Positions 11,013-24,200 of a stretch of DNA of 64,000 nt are shown here, one piece after another. The position numbers and the translations under genes were made by a program. The notes beneath the pieces were generated by a model. That model did not search any database. It saw only the letters and a list, made by a program, of their open reading frames with translations, and had not been told where the DNA came from. Numbering within the stretch: position 1 is the stretch's first letter; the number at the start of each line of letters is the position of its first letter. Source of the DNA: Lingula anatina (Eukaryota > Brachiopoda > Lingulata > Lingulida > Lingulidae); NCBI RefSeq assembly GCF_001039355.2, contig NW_019775585.1, positions 1 to 64,000 of the forward strand. The letters are read 5' to 3'.

Positions 11013-13948
11013 ATGGCAAATCTAAACATTTTGCACGGGGTTTTCTTTCTTGTTTCAGTGCAATACGTGGCGGCTAATGAAGGTACGTAGGTGTACAAGC
11101 TTTCAGTAAAAACTTGTGCAATACAACTTTAAAGTTTTAAAACTGAGTAGCGAATCCGCATTTTTAAAATATTTCAAAATATAATAATAAATAATTTTTT
11201 TCACAATGAATCAGTTTGTCAATTGCATCAGTACATGTGACCAATGTAAATATTTACAATAGCTGTCTGATTTGTGATTCAAAAAAGCTACATAATTTGT
11301 TAAAACGTGAAAGAATTTTCTTAGTGCTGTCCGGTTACTGCTAAAATTTGTCTAAACTCTTAGTTCCCAGGTCCTGCGAGGATGTTTTGGGCCATTATGC
11401 CGGCACCGTGTTCAAAGAAGGTGTATACACCATCGACCCTGACGGCGCAGGAGGAGTGGACCCCTTCCAGGTCACCTGTACAACCAGAGATGATATACCT
11501 GGGCACGGTGTCACCTTAGTGCCTCACCAATTTGGTGTTGAGCCACTGCCACAGCATTATCAAGGTCCAGGTGAACGTTCACGATACGCTTCATTTGATT
11601 ACAAACCCACCGAAGAGCAGCTTGACAGCCTAACCCGTATTTCTGGCAAATGCCGCCAATATGTTCGACTTTCAACTATTCATTCAGAAAATTTCTTAAA
11701 AAGTCCTTGGTGGATGTCCCGACAAGGATGGAACATGACCAATTGGGGAGGTGCCCCTACAAACAGCTCTAAATGTGCATGCGCGATGCAGGATCGATGT
11801 GATGGAGAGAACATGTAAGATAACGCTCAGACCCATGTGGCTTGCCGATTTGTTGATGTTTGTGAAAAGTGTATTTATTTAACAGTTCTTGATGTTTTAA
11901 TGACTTTGAGTTGGTCATAATGTCGACAATTTTCACACATTTTTGTATATACACAGCGCTTTGCACTGACGTATCCAAGTTAAGTTGTCTGGAGATTTTT
12001 TATCATAACGTATACGGTAAAGGAAGGAAAAATAGTTTGGTTTTGCCTTATGTTTCACTGTTTTATATGCTGTTTTATTATTGTTTTTTTTTTGGGGGGG
12101 GGGGGAGTGAGGGGGGTGAATAGAAGGCGGGTTATCTACTAAGCTAAGGTGCGTGAATTTACTGTGCTTCCTCCCAAGATCGACCGTTGCTGTTGTAACA
12201 GTATATTTTTGGCAAATAGTTGACAAATATCTACACGTATCGTCAATATATGTCATATGATAAACATTTTTATCCGACAGTTAACCCGGGTTAAATATTT
12301 TGTTGTTTCTGTACACAGGGACTGTAATTCCAAATTGAACGACTACCTATTGCGAAATGACGAAGGATTTCTTGACGATAAGCGCTATCTACCTGTGAAG
12401 CAAGTACCGGTGGGTGATCTTGATGATGATGGCGAAGAGGCATTTTTAATGGTTAAGCCGATGGAATGTTACGGAGGTATCACAAAAGATACAATGTACT
12501 CGCAAACTGGGGTTAAACTTTTTGGCAACAATTTGTAATGCGTTAAATTTGAGAATCCATCATTTCATTGCGCTGCGAACTAAGCTGTTCTCAGGGAAGT
12601 TTTGTCTTTCAAGTTGAGAGGCAGATATTTTTATTGTATTGAAAGACCTCAATAATGGTCTTTTAAACTTCTCATCTTCGAGCAATCTTTTCTAGGTTTT
12701 CGACGTGAACTAAAAGTTGGAACCACAATGTAGTAAATGTAATATCGTGTTAGAAATCGGTTCTACATATATTTACCATATTACATGTACCATAGTATGA
12801 TGTAGTTTAAAGGTTTTGATTGATATTTCCACAAATTTCATGCCGCTCTTTTTCAAATTAATTTGTTATTCTTTACTTCATTCATTGTGTATTTTTTCTA
12901 TGTGTCTGTGTAGATATGGTGAGTGGACCACCTACTGAAAAGTAAGTGCATTTTACCTAAGATCTAATATACCATACCGTATATTAGATCTTAGATTTTA
13001 CTTACATGTGCACTAGTACATGTATATGAATTTCAAAGATACAAACCTGACTGCGTGTTGCGTATAACACACACATATACATGTTTCTACTGCATTTGCT
13101 TTATCTGTTCTTTAAAGGTACGATGAAATTTATCACATAAGTTTGATATGGAAACATGTCCCCATACAAAATAGCCTGAATGCTCTGTCGCCATGGTTTC
13201 ACTTTTTTAAGTGACTGCGTGCTGAAAGTTGTTGTTTATATTCCGTTGTACATTTCTGAATTTTGGAGTTGCACGCTGGGGAGGAAATCAGTAAAAATAC
13301 TAAATGATTCATTTTCATTCAAGGTGGAGGTAAAAATGGAGTGAATAACATTGCGTTTCCTTATCTCTTATAAGATGCCTCTGCAGTCTCCACGCCGAAG
13401 TGAAAGGCTCTACCAAAGCGGGTCCATTACTCTATGAACTCCCATATCTCATCTATGGACAAGGCCACAACGACGTATGGATAGATGACGGCAATCGGAA
13501 AAAGAAGGTCACCGACGTGTATCCACAGTTCTTTAATACCAGGAAGCGCCGCCAGTTATTGCCTTCCATCAGTGTGGCCAGTGGCATCTCACCAGAGTGC
13601 TTTAACGCGTTACAGAGCTGTCCAGTGGACTGTGAACGCCTAGCCAAGTTGACACTGGCGACCAAGCCCCTGACCACCAAGATAACGAATGGCGGCATCC
13701 AAAAACCCTTGGGTCAAATGATGTGTGAGAATGCCGGGGTGACCATTCCTCCCCCTGGAAGCCGGATTGTGGCCTTCTACAAGACTGCTCCTGCCTGTGG
13801 TTTCTCTGGCAGTTCGACGCATCTCGCAGGTAATACGACGATTTGCTGCAACGTGTTCACCTTGCCTTTCACCAACCAGGTGTACAACTATTTCAATGAG
13901 AAATGTGTCCAAAATGTTGACCTCGGTACGATCTTCGGTTCAGGATAA
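11013..13948 (+). CDS. Array copy B: secreted fibrinogen-like / CxCxLHAE protein
   Basis: Five coding exons: 11013-11082, 11364-11814, 12319-12476, 12914-12941 and 13375-13948. They join to 426 residues with phases 1-2-1-2. Residues 1 to about 23 are a signal peptide. The fibrinogen-like domain shows VPRSCEDVL, YTIDPDGAGGVDPFQVTC, GKCRQYVRL, WWMSRQGW, NWGGAPTNSSKC and a LDDKRYLPV segment. The C-terminal module starts CLCSLHAE and keeps PVDCERLAKL, MCENAG, the PPPGSRIVAF block and a double cysteine (ICC), ten cysteines in all. The NSS sequon in the fibrinogen-like domain and an RKRRQ site in the C-terminal module suggest N-glycosylation and possible furin-type cleavage. AATAAA is at 13954-13959. 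The promoter element at 10907 fits expression shared with its paralogues. The domain type suggests an extracellular ligand, matrix or recognition role; the true function is unknown. Confidence 0.85.
12957..12994. repeat. Short perfect inverted repeat beside a splice donor
   Basis: Arms of 16 bp (12957-12972 and 12979-12994) match perfectly around a 6-bp loop. It lies 15 bases after the exon-4 donor of copy B, so it could form a hairpin in the pre-mRNA. Confidence 0.85.
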
Positions 13949-15620
13949 ATGGAAATAAATGCCTTGTATATTTGTGAAATTACTGTAATGTTCACAGTTG
14001 TAATAGTAAAGTTCTTGCAAAATTTATATCCGTGATTGTGTTTCTTTTTAAAGGCGCTGACCTTTTTCTTTTTGCAAAAATCGCACAAACTACTAAACAA
14101 CGGGGGAAAATTTGGTCCTGCATGCATTATTCTGCCAATAAAATGTATCTTCAGAGAATGAAAAAACAACGTATCATTCTCCAGTGTTGACAAAAATACC
14201 ATTACATGTAACGTACATAGACTCCTAATATCAGTTATTTATGACTTGAATTTATGATTTTTAACGTAAAAGAAATTTATTCAAGTGTGTTTCTTTAAGT
14301 ACACGTCTTTTTCAAACCGTTGATGACACCCAAGCCCCTGAATCACGCGTGATCGTCTCACCTTGATAGCTAGGTTACGAGGTCAAAAAACACGAGGTGC
14401 TTTTCTCACTTTGTAGTTCATCATGAATTTTACGCACACGTACCACTATATATATGTATTTTTCGGCTTGAATTTTATTTCCTGACTTTGCCTACACATT
14501 TGTTTTGTGGCAATCGAATATGCAGGTTCAAAACATGGATTGCAAAATCCTTTTACAGCAAGCAGCACTTGATAATATGGTGGCCCAAAATGTCCATCTA
14601 TAAAAATATTTTAATCCGTTTATATTTATATTTATAAATCGTACCCTTGATTTAATAAATATTTTTCACGATTGAATAAAATGTTCCTTTCATTCGATTT
14701 ACCGTTCCATTGATTTAATTAATCGTCCACTTGACAAATAAAGGGAGCGTGGATTCCCATTAACGAATATCAACCACTACCATTAGTTTCTTAAAATAAA
14801 GTCAACAAACCAATTCATAAACCAAATTCTTCAAACTTTTGGTCTAAAATTGATCTATTTATCCGTCCCTCCACTTCCATAAATGAAGCAGTAATGCGCA
14901 CGCATTGCTTAAGCATCAATGTCATTCCCATGTACAGATGTATAGCTGCACGCACAATTGCTTAGTTTTCCAAATGAGCCTGCCGAGGGATATTTATAGC
15001 CGGGAAAGAAAGTGAAAAATATCCCATCAAAAATAATTTTTCTGGAAATATGAAACGATGGCTTTTTTTTCTGACTTAAACCATATGACAATATAAAACG
15101 TGGGAAAAGATTAAAATGTTTTTGGGTGGCACTTTTGGCACATATTTCTAGCCCTGTCGCCTTCTTCTATAAGAAGACTTTAAAGTTACAAAAGGTACAT
15201 GTTCATTAACCTTTTGTCTATCAAGAAATGCTAGTTTTTGCAACTCTATTACGGTAACATGCACCATTACATTTGATAAAAACGGTACCTCTTTGGGATA
15301 TGGAATTCTTTTTAAAAGTATACTGATTAAGTTGATCAATAGCTTAATAAGATATGTTGCAAAGACTGATCATTGAAATTACATTTCAATGAAAAACTGT
15401 TTCATAATGATTAAATGATTTTTTTTTATTTTATGCGTCTGGTTCCTACAGGTGCTTTTTTTCCTGCTGATAACTTCGCACAGTCGGGTCATAAAACGCA
15501 TGTGTCGTTCTCAATTTGTGGGTGTACGCATTGCACCTTTATTTGAATACTAGTTCATAAATAGCGCATTTTATAACCCTCGTTACCGTAACGATTAAGC
15601 CAGCGTCCAGCGCTGTCAAT
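13949..15620. other. Spacer between copies B and C
   Basis: No exon was found. The left part matches the 3' flanks of C and E (an ACTGTAATGTTMACAGTTGTAA-like block at about 13980). The right part matches the 5' flank of F, for example the TTCTTCTATA segment at about 15163 against 27256. The whole spacer is thus homologous to the E-F spacer. Confidence 0.65.
15505..15515 (+). promoter_or_regulatory. Conserved upstream element of copy C
   Basis: TCGTTCTCAAT, 116 nt upstream of the ATG, followed by TTGTGGGTGTACGCATTGCACC. This is the C/F version of the shared block, followed by a TAGTTCAYAAATAGCGCA segment common only to C and F. Confidence 0.5.
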
Positions 15621-18600
15621 ATGGCTTGCTTGAAGATTTCGGTTGTGTTTTTCTGTGTTCTTTCAGTTCACGAAGTAGTGAGTATGGGAGGTATGTAGGC
15701 CTTTCTTTTTTAGCATAAAATTCACGCAACACATGATTGCATCTTGAAAGAAATATATGTATCGCTTTCAACTTTTTCACAATATCTACAAATACAAACA
15801 ATTTGTGATTCTAAGTTTGAATTGTGTCACAGAGATCACTGGTGATTTTATGTCGATTAATTTCTGCTTGTTGGTTCAGTGTCTTGCATTATTCTTCAAG
15901 TTCCCAGATCCTGCGAGGATGTTGTACGTCAATACAGGGGTACCGTATTTAAAGAAGGAGTGCACACCATCGACCCTGACGGTGCAGGGGGAGTAGACGC
16001 CTTTCAGGTCACCTGTACAACTAGAGACGACTTACCTGACCACGGCGTCACTTTAGTGCCTCACGCAGGTGGTATCGTGTCACAGCCGAAGCGTTACCAA
16101 GGTCCAGGCCTTTTCCAACAATACGCTTCATTTGATTACGGACTCACAAAAGATCAGCTTGACAGTCTAACTCGTATATCTGGTAAATGTCGCCAATTCG
16201 TTCAACTTTCATGTCATGATGCTTGGAATTTCCACACGAACCCTTGGTGGGTTTCCCGACAAGGATGGGACATGGCCAACTGGGGAGGTGCTCCGACTAA
16301 CAGCTCTAAATGCGGGTGCGCAATACAGAATCGCTGTGACATGTCAAAGTAAGATGCACGTAAAGTGACATATTGATTTGTTAATAAATATGACGCACAC
16401 ATTGGTCATTTATGATGATGAGACAATTGTGTGAAACAAAGCATGAATGAGGGACAATTTTGACTTGTTTCACATGTCATTTATTTGTTTGAAAATTAAT
16501 GTCAATCGTCAAATGCAAAAGAACCGGTAAATTTGGCATTTTCGCAACTGACGACCTCGTCCTGTTTTCTACATACTAAACTTGTAGTAGTCCACCATCT
16601 CAAAATTTTTTTCATTTGGTTTTTCTCATTCAGTTGTTATTATGCCTGATGGACAAGATATCTAGGGTTTTAATAACCAAAAATGTGAAAAGATTACATT
16701 GCTAAGGAACAATAATATTTCGTATGTTAGTCATTAAGGAGCGTTTCACATTAGTGTATTTTTTTTTTCAATCTAGTACCGTACTTACGATTCATCTGGT
16801 TACAGACGAATAATAATTTTTTTTAAGATATAGTTGACCACGTTGCGTTAACCGCTCGGAGATTTCAGGCGGTCTACTGGGAAGACCGTTTGAACTATTT
16901 TCAGCTTTGAATTTCACGTAGAATGCGCGGGTTCAGCCAAAGTCAGTTGTATATTATAGTTTGTTCAACATTCGGTACACGTGACTGCAAAATCAATGAC
17001 GCGGTGTGGCGAGCTGAATTGTTTTCTTTCTTTCAGTGACCAGTGTAACTGCCACCGAGATGATGGAATGTGGAGAGTGGACGCGGGATATCTTGACGAT
17101 AAGCGCTATCTACCGGTGAAGCAGGTACCGGTTCGTGATGTAGATAACAGTCATGAAGAAGTATACTTAACGGTGAAGCCGATGGAATGTTACGGAGGTA
17201 TCACAAAGTACAAAATTCCGTGCGCTATCGTTGGTTAAACATGTCAGCTACACTTTAAGTAGGATATGTACTTTAACTTTGATAATTACTAAATTAGCCA
17301 TTTTGAAGGTACTGACGAAGGTATTTGTAAAGAGTTGTTATTCGTATCATTTCTCTCCCTTTTATTTTTTTGAATAAAGTCATTCATTTATTTTTTAGTT
17401 GTGACGAGCGGACAGCCTACCGAAAAGTAAGTACGTTTAACTTACATAAATTGCATTTACTTTTTTATGCAGAATGTAACAGTATTTATCGCTGCTGAAT
17501 TGGATAGTTAGTGACCGAGAATCGTTTGATACAATGGAACTATTTGCAACCGGCGCGTTTTTATTAAACGATTATATACACTGCACTACGGCAAAACCCT
17601 CAGTCACTTTCTAAATGTAATACAAAACACGGAGAAATTAGTATTTTAATTTATTTATTTTAATATCCTACGCTGATGAAACTTATTGATCAACACACTT
17701 AATACTGTTCATATGGTTATATATTTCAAGGCAGGGCAATTTTTCTCAACCAAAAACCAGGAAAAATACTACAAATGTCAATTTATGAAATCGGGTGTTT
17801 TAATTCTCTCGTACAATTCTAAATTTCAAAGCTGTACAGAGGGAAAGACATAGACAGTCCCATCCATTATAAACAAAACTTTAAAATTCGTCATTTTTTC
17901 ATCATAATCTAGTTTGTGGCATATGATGGCTTCGCAGCTTTATCATTGGCGTTAACTACACACAGTGTACATGTACAGTGAGACAATCCCTTTGATGGGG
18001 GGGGGGGCTAAAAATTGATGTAGTAATAAATATGGCGATTCCTTAATCTCTTTAAGGTGCTTCTGCAGTCTCCACGCCGAAGTGAAAGGGTCTACCAAAG
18101 CGGGTCCATTACTCCTTCAACTCCCGGATCTCATCTATGGACAAGGCCACAACGACGTATGGATAGATGACGGCAACCAGAAAAGGAAGGTCACCGATGT
18201 GTATCCACAGTTTTTTAATACCAGGATACGCCGCCAAATATTGCCTTCCAGTGTGGCTCACAACAAATCACCGGACTGTGTCCGCGTGTTACAAAACTGT
18301 CCAGTGGACTGTGAACGACTTGCCAAATTGAAATATGCCTCCATGTCCTTGTCCACAAATATAACGAATGCTGGCGTCCAAAAGGCCTTGGGTCAAGTGA
18401 TGTGTGAGAACGCCGGGGTGACCATTCCTCCCCCTGGAAGCCGGATTGTGGCCTTCTACAAGACTGCGCCTGGCTGTGATTCCTCTGGCAGTTCCACGTA
18501 TTTCCACCCAGATGATACGAGCATTTGCTGCAAAGAGTTCATCTTGCCTTTCAGCAGACAGCCGTTCAACGTGTTCAATGAAAAATGTAGCCCCAATGTG

Positions 18601-18624
18601 GACATCAGCACCATCTTTGGTTGA
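15621..18624 (+). CDS. Array copy C: secreted fibrinogen-like / CxCxLHAE protein
   Basis: Five coding exons: 15621-15690, 15901-16348, 17037-17197, 17399-17426 and 18057-18624. They join in frame to 424 residues. It has a signal peptide, then a fibrinogen-like domain with VPRSCEDVV, HTIDPDGAGGVDAFQVTC, GKCRQFVQL, WWVSRQGWDM, NWGGAPTNSSKC and DQCNCH. The linker reads VVTSGQPTEK. The last exon begins CFCSLHAE and has ten cysteines, with RIRRQ at the basic site (an R-x-x-R match). The intron before exon 5 holds a poly-G tract near 17997-18008. The 5' flank belongs to the same type as that of copy F. No canonical AATAAA lies close after the stop, so the true 3' end is uncertain. It shares fold and probable extracellular location with its paralogues; function unknown. 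Confidence 0.85.
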
Positions 18625-19080
18625 GAAAAACTGGAAATGAATAATTTTGACTATGCTATTTGGAAATAACTGCAATGTTTACAGTTGCAATATGAAATTG
18701 CTCTTAAATTATATATTGGTGTTTGTGTTACTTTCTCGTACCAAAGTTTTCTTGCATTTTTATGAATGATCGCACATGTACGTCTAACGTGCACTTAACT
18801 GACAAACTGACTGACTAGACAAAAAAAAGAGTACCATCTCGCACTTATTGATGCGTAAATGAATTTTTCTTCAGAGCCTGAAAGCGTTTTAATATTACGC
18901 TCCGTGTACAAGCTCAACAACTTAATTTATAACCCTTATAAATTTATTTGCATGACTTATTAACTTAGGTGATCTTAACACGAAAAGGATTCACCATGAT
19001 TATCCAAAGGTACACTGTACGCGTTTGAATGTCAAAACAAAACTTTCTGCCTCATAATCCTGCAACGTTACAGGTACTTA

Positions 19081-20169
19081 GGCCACACTTTTTTATTTTT
19101 ATGGATGACATCCTCTAGGGACCCCAAAATCGGTGCGAGCGGGCGAAAAAAAAAAAACAGTCCAAAAAAAAAAAACTGCTTAAGAAAAGTTATGATTTCA
19201 GTACACAGCTGGAAACACTAATTTACCACAGAAACACGTATCCATGCTCTCAAAATATTAGAACATTGTGAATAGGGCCTACTTCGTAGAAAGGTAAAAA
19301 GTCATGAATATATATATGCTGCAAATTACCAAATCTATTTAAGGTTATTTCATGCATTCTGTTGGTATAGCAATCAATTAAACAAATATCAAATAAACAG
19401 CGTGTCTTTATTTGTACTCTCAGAAAATTAAAGCATTGTAAACACTTCACAGAATTGTTAAAAAATGAAGCAAAGATAGGCCTATGCTTCCTACTACCAA
19501 ATCTAAAAAAGGTAATTTCGGGCGATGCCATTTTGTCTACTTCGACTCACACGTAGCAGCCAACTATCGGGTGGCCTGTCCGACCTTCAGTCCACCAAAT
19601 ACCACGACGCTCTTGTCGACCCATTTTTCGCTACAAAAAAAACCTGGTATGTGCTGCTTTGGACAGAATGTCACTGAAATTTTCCGGGCGATGATCGCTG
19701 GCCACGGCCAGCCTTTTGTATAATTGTAAAAAGGTGATATCGCCATGTCCAATATCAATGGCAAACCAATCCGAAAACGGGTCCCGTTCTCTTTATGACT
19801 TTAATTGTCGTGTATTTTGAAATTAATGCTAGAGATGAACAAGAAGTTATATCTTCTTTATAACTTCTTGAGATGAATTTGACGGCAAAGCGGCCATATT
19901 TCCACGTGGTGATAATACGCATGCGCAGAAAGCTCATTTTCCACACTCGGAACTACTCGGATGTCTCCGCAGTCGACAATGACGATATGGAGCTTGCGGA
20001 ATTAGCCGAGGATTGCCGATTGCATTTTCCGGCAAATTCAATATCGACGTTTGCGACAACCGACTTCCTTGGGGAGGGGGGGATTTTTTTTTTTTTTTTT
20101 TTTTTTGGAGAACGGACGAAAATCGGTGCGCGCGCAGGATGTCATCCATAAAAACAAAAAAGTGTGGCC
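19081..20169. mobile_element. Non-autonomous DNA transposon (Harbinger-like MITE)
   Basis: The ends are inverted repeats of 34 bp starting GGCCACACTTTTTT, with one mismatch between the two ends. TTA flanks both sides (19078-19080 and 20170-20172) as a target duplication. A 3-bp TTA/TWA duplication is typical of the PIF/Harbinger superfamily. Internal open frames are short and resemble no transposase, so the element is non-autonomous. Long A and T runs lie just inside the ends. The superfamily is inferred from duplication length only. Confidence 0.8.
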
Positions 20170-21089
20170 TTATGTTACATTCCAGGCTTCAAATACAGTA
20201 AGAACCCTAAAAAAGTACCTGATGTTAATATTTCCTCCTTAACGCACAGGAAGACATCACGGTTTATGTGACTGACAGACCAGTCATTAAAAACTAAATT
20301 ATTCGATCAGATATGGAATAAACATCGAATCTAAGTGCAAGGCCTCGTGGATTATTGTTTCGTGGGTAGTAGAAAATAAAATCGCGTTTGTTGGTAGACA
20401 ATTCGATTTGGCTGGAAAACAACTGATAGAAAACTTTTAAGTGTTTACAGTGTTTACTTTATAGCGTACAGAAACCTTTTTCGGGTCGTTGGTGATATTT
20501 CAATAACGTGATCGCCTCTCCTCGGTATCAATTGCAAGTTTACGGGGTCAGAAAACACACTCTTGGCTACTTCGGTTTTACATTTTAATCAATGTATATA
20601 TCATCGTCTGAGCCTATATGCTTAAATTATGATGTCAAATATACAGGTTTAAATTTTGGATTGCGGTCCTATAGACAGTTTTATGTTCGCATAAAGATTT
20701 CATTAAATGAATTAAAAACACAAAAACAATCCGAGACGATGAAGTTCATAATATGGGAGACAACTGCAAAATAAGAGATCGATTTCAATTTCTACGTGGT
20801 TTTCAGTCAAGCTGCCCGACTGTGTTATGCTTTCACCTACCTTTTGTAAAAGAAAATAAATAACGGTTTTATAAACGTTTTTGTTTTCTTTTAAGAGCTA
20901 AAATAAGTTCTTTTCGAAATATCATAATTAATAATTAAAGGTTGCTTCCAAAAGTTGGTTGTGCTTCTATTTTATTGGTGGATTTGGTGTTGGTTTGCAA
21001 AGCTGTTTTGCTGTTGTTTAAGTCAATCCTCACAGTTTCCTTTTTCGATAAGACAGCCCACAGGATGTGAAAAAAAAATAACACATGTA

Positions 21090-21100
21090 TCGTTCTCAGT
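21090..21100 (+). promoter_or_regulatory. Conserved upstream element of copy D
   Basis: TCGTTCTCAGT, 123 nt upstream of the ATG, followed by CGTGAGCATATATATGCACC. Preceded by a TTCGATAAGACAG segment shared with copies B and E. Confidence 0.5.
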
Positions 21101-21212
21101 CGTGAGCATATATATGCACCCCTTTATCAAGGGCAGCAGAAATCAACTCAGTTAATGGAGTTAATTTCCATAGCATAGCATAGCCAACGCCAGTTAGCTA
21201 CTCATTGGACTT

Positions 21213-24200
21213 ATGGCTAGTTTGAACATATTGCTCACGATTTTCTTTCTTATTCCTGCGCACTACGTGGCAGGTAACGGGGGTGAGTACGGAGAGGCCT
21301 GCGGGCATTTGGTACAAACAATGTAAACGATAATTTAATCATTATCAATTGAATGGGAAAAAAGTTGAAAATGTTTAGGTAAGTAAGTCTTACTGATTGC
21401 CCTCATGCTGTATCCATTCTACCAGTACTGTTTCAGTACTTGTGAACAATGCACAAACATGTAGGCCTACACCTACTATGTATCATTTGTGATTCAATTT
21501 TTTTTACCTAACTCTATCTTGAATAATCTGCAATCGCTACAGTAACTCATAATTCTTTGAAGTTCCCAGATCGTGTGAAGACGTTTTAAGCCATTATTCG
21601 GGTAACGTATTCAAGGAAGGTGTATACACCATAGACCCCGACGGTGCAGGGGGAGTAGACTCCTTCCAGGTCACCTGTACAACTAGAGATGATTTACCTG
21701 GCCACGGCGTCACTTTAGTGCCTCACCAAGGCGGTGTTAAGCCATATCTGCATCATCATAAAGGTCCAGCGGGTCTTTCACAGCTCACTTCATTTGATTA
21801 CAAACTTACAGAAGAACAACTTGAAAGTCTTACCCGTATATCAGGCAAATGTCGACAGTTCGTTCGACTTTCATGTTATGCAGCTCATAATTTCAACACG
21901 ACACCTTGGTGGGTTTCCCGCCAAGGATGGGACATGACCAACTGGGGAGGTGCCCCGACTAACAGCTCTAAGTGTGGATGCGCGATGCAAAATAACTGTG
22001 ACAGATCAAATAAGTACATGTAAGTGACACATTTAATTGTGGATGTATCTGAGAAATCCAATTACGATATTGAGGATTAGGTTTGAACAATGCTTTTGCC
22101 AATAGGTCCTTAAGTGCAGATCCACGTGGATTTTTTTATGTAATTCACCTTAATTAGGTCACATTGTGAATCTATTAAGAAAACGTGTCATCAGTAAATG
22201 TAATGGCATAACTTATAACTTTCATGTAAAATGATTTGATAATTTGTTTGTTCTACATACAGTAACTGCAATTGCCAAATCAATGACAGCGTGTGGCGAA
22301 ATGACGAAGGATATCTTGACGATAAGCGCTATCTACCGGTGAAGGAGGTGCAGATTCGTGATCTAGATAATAGTAATGAAGAGGTATATTTAATGGTGAA
22401 GCCAATGGAATGTTATGGAGGTATTTTAAAGTAGATTATATGCGTGCACACGCTTCAGTTACGACCATTTTGATAAACAACACTCAAAAAAGATACGTAG
22501 TTTAACCTCGGGATTTCAATAATTCATTGCTATTTGAGATGTATTGCATTCCACGGCTCTTTTTATTCATTTCATTCATTTATTTATTTTACTGTCATGT
22601 GCTACATGCTGAAAAAGAAACACAGCCCTTTCGTGTGTTAAAAAGCCATCAATTAGCAAATGCACCTGTGAATACCACTAAGACGATCTTTAATTACCCC
22701 ACCTGTTGTAACGTAAAAATTGCCACTTGTTTCTTAATTCAAATTTTCGTACTGCTGAAGTGAATAAGATAAATAATAATTTAACTGTCCTGTTAAACAT
22801 GTTTGAAATAAATATTTGGGTTTTTCATTTTCTTTGCTTTTAAATTCGATTTTAATGCATTATTATTTTTTCATTTGTTTGCAGCTGTATATTCTGACGA
22901 GAAAATCGTATCATCATCTTTCTATGGTCTTTTTATTATTTAACTTCACAGCTGCTTTGTGTTGCTGAAGTCAATCCTTACTGTTTCCTCTTTCGATAAG
23001 ACGGGCCACCTAAGGTGAAACAACACGTGGAGTCGTTCTTAGTCGTGATATGTATATGCAACCAAGTATGGATGGGCACCAAATAATCAGAATCCTCCTT
23101 GCGTTGTCATCGCCATTCAGAAAGCATCACACTAGTTTGAACATTTTGCTCACGTTTCCTTTTTTTTATTTCAGTACAGTACACGGCAGCTCTAGGGAGT
23201 GAGTATTGATGGGCCTTCAAGCATATCGTACAAACTATTTGAAAGACTACTTTAGAAAATTTTAATCAGTTAAGGAATTCAAAGATAAGAAAATGTTTCG
23301 ATAATTTCATGTAAGTTTTATTGTGATAACGCTGAATTTAGTCTTATGTTTCAGTAACTGTGACCAACAAACACTCGACAAATGGACACTGTGTCATTGG
23401 TGATTCTAATTTAAATTTAAGTATCTGCCATGTCCCAAAACGGACATGATTTTTTTTTTCTTATGATTGTCTTCTGGTTATTGACTTTCTTGCCATAAGT
23501 TCCCAGATCCTGCCAAGAAGTTTTGGGCCATTATGCCGGTACCGTGTTCAAGGAAGGTGTATACACCATCGACCCTGACGGTGCAGGGGGGGTGGACCCC
23601 TTCCAGGTCACTTGTACAACTAGAGATGACTTACCTGATTATGGCGTCACTTTAGTGCCTCACGAAGGTGGTGTTGAGCCACAGCCGCAGTATTATCTAG
23701 GTCCAGGAAATGTAACACGATACGCTTCATTTGATTACAAACTTACAGAAGAGCAACTTGAAAGTCTTACCCGTATATCAGGCAAATGTCGACAGTTTGT
23801 TCGAATTTCATGTTTTGAAGCTTATGCTTTCGGCCCGACACCTTGGTGGGTTTCCCGACAAAGATGGAACATGACCAACTGGGGAGGTGCCCCGACGAAT
23901 AGCTCTAAATGTGGATGCGCGATGCAAAATAACTGTGACAGTTCACCGTAAGTAACGCATTGATTGCGGGTATGTGATAACTCGATATATGTTAACACTT
24001 TTTGATGATTTGAAAATTTTGTGAGGAGGCATTTTTTTTTCTTGTAATTATATTAAGGTCATTTTAAATCTTCATCAGACCGAGTTTTTTCTTTGTCAAT
24101 TAATATGCTTCATAGCTAATAGACATCTAATCATGTTATCAGTAACTTCCACGGCACCATCAAAATTACATCTTACAGGCAATACGATTTGATGTTTTGT

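Larger units (their letters stand above)
18625..21212. other. Spacer between copies C and D, interrupted by a transposable element
   Basis: Array-type flanking sequence surrounds the 1.09-kb inverted-repeat element at 19081-20169. Without it the spacer would be about 1.5 kb, close to the B-C and E-F spacers. No host exon was found. Confidence 0.65.

Noticed and set aside
19484-19723. 79-residue frame inside the 19-20 kb element as a transposase
   Set aside because: Too short, and without recognisable catalytic motifs.
22883-22910. Possible exon 4 of copy D after GTTTGCAG
   Set aside because: The same stretch in copy E (24728 onward) is intron, upstream of the real 28-nt exon at 24887, and no donor gives the right length.
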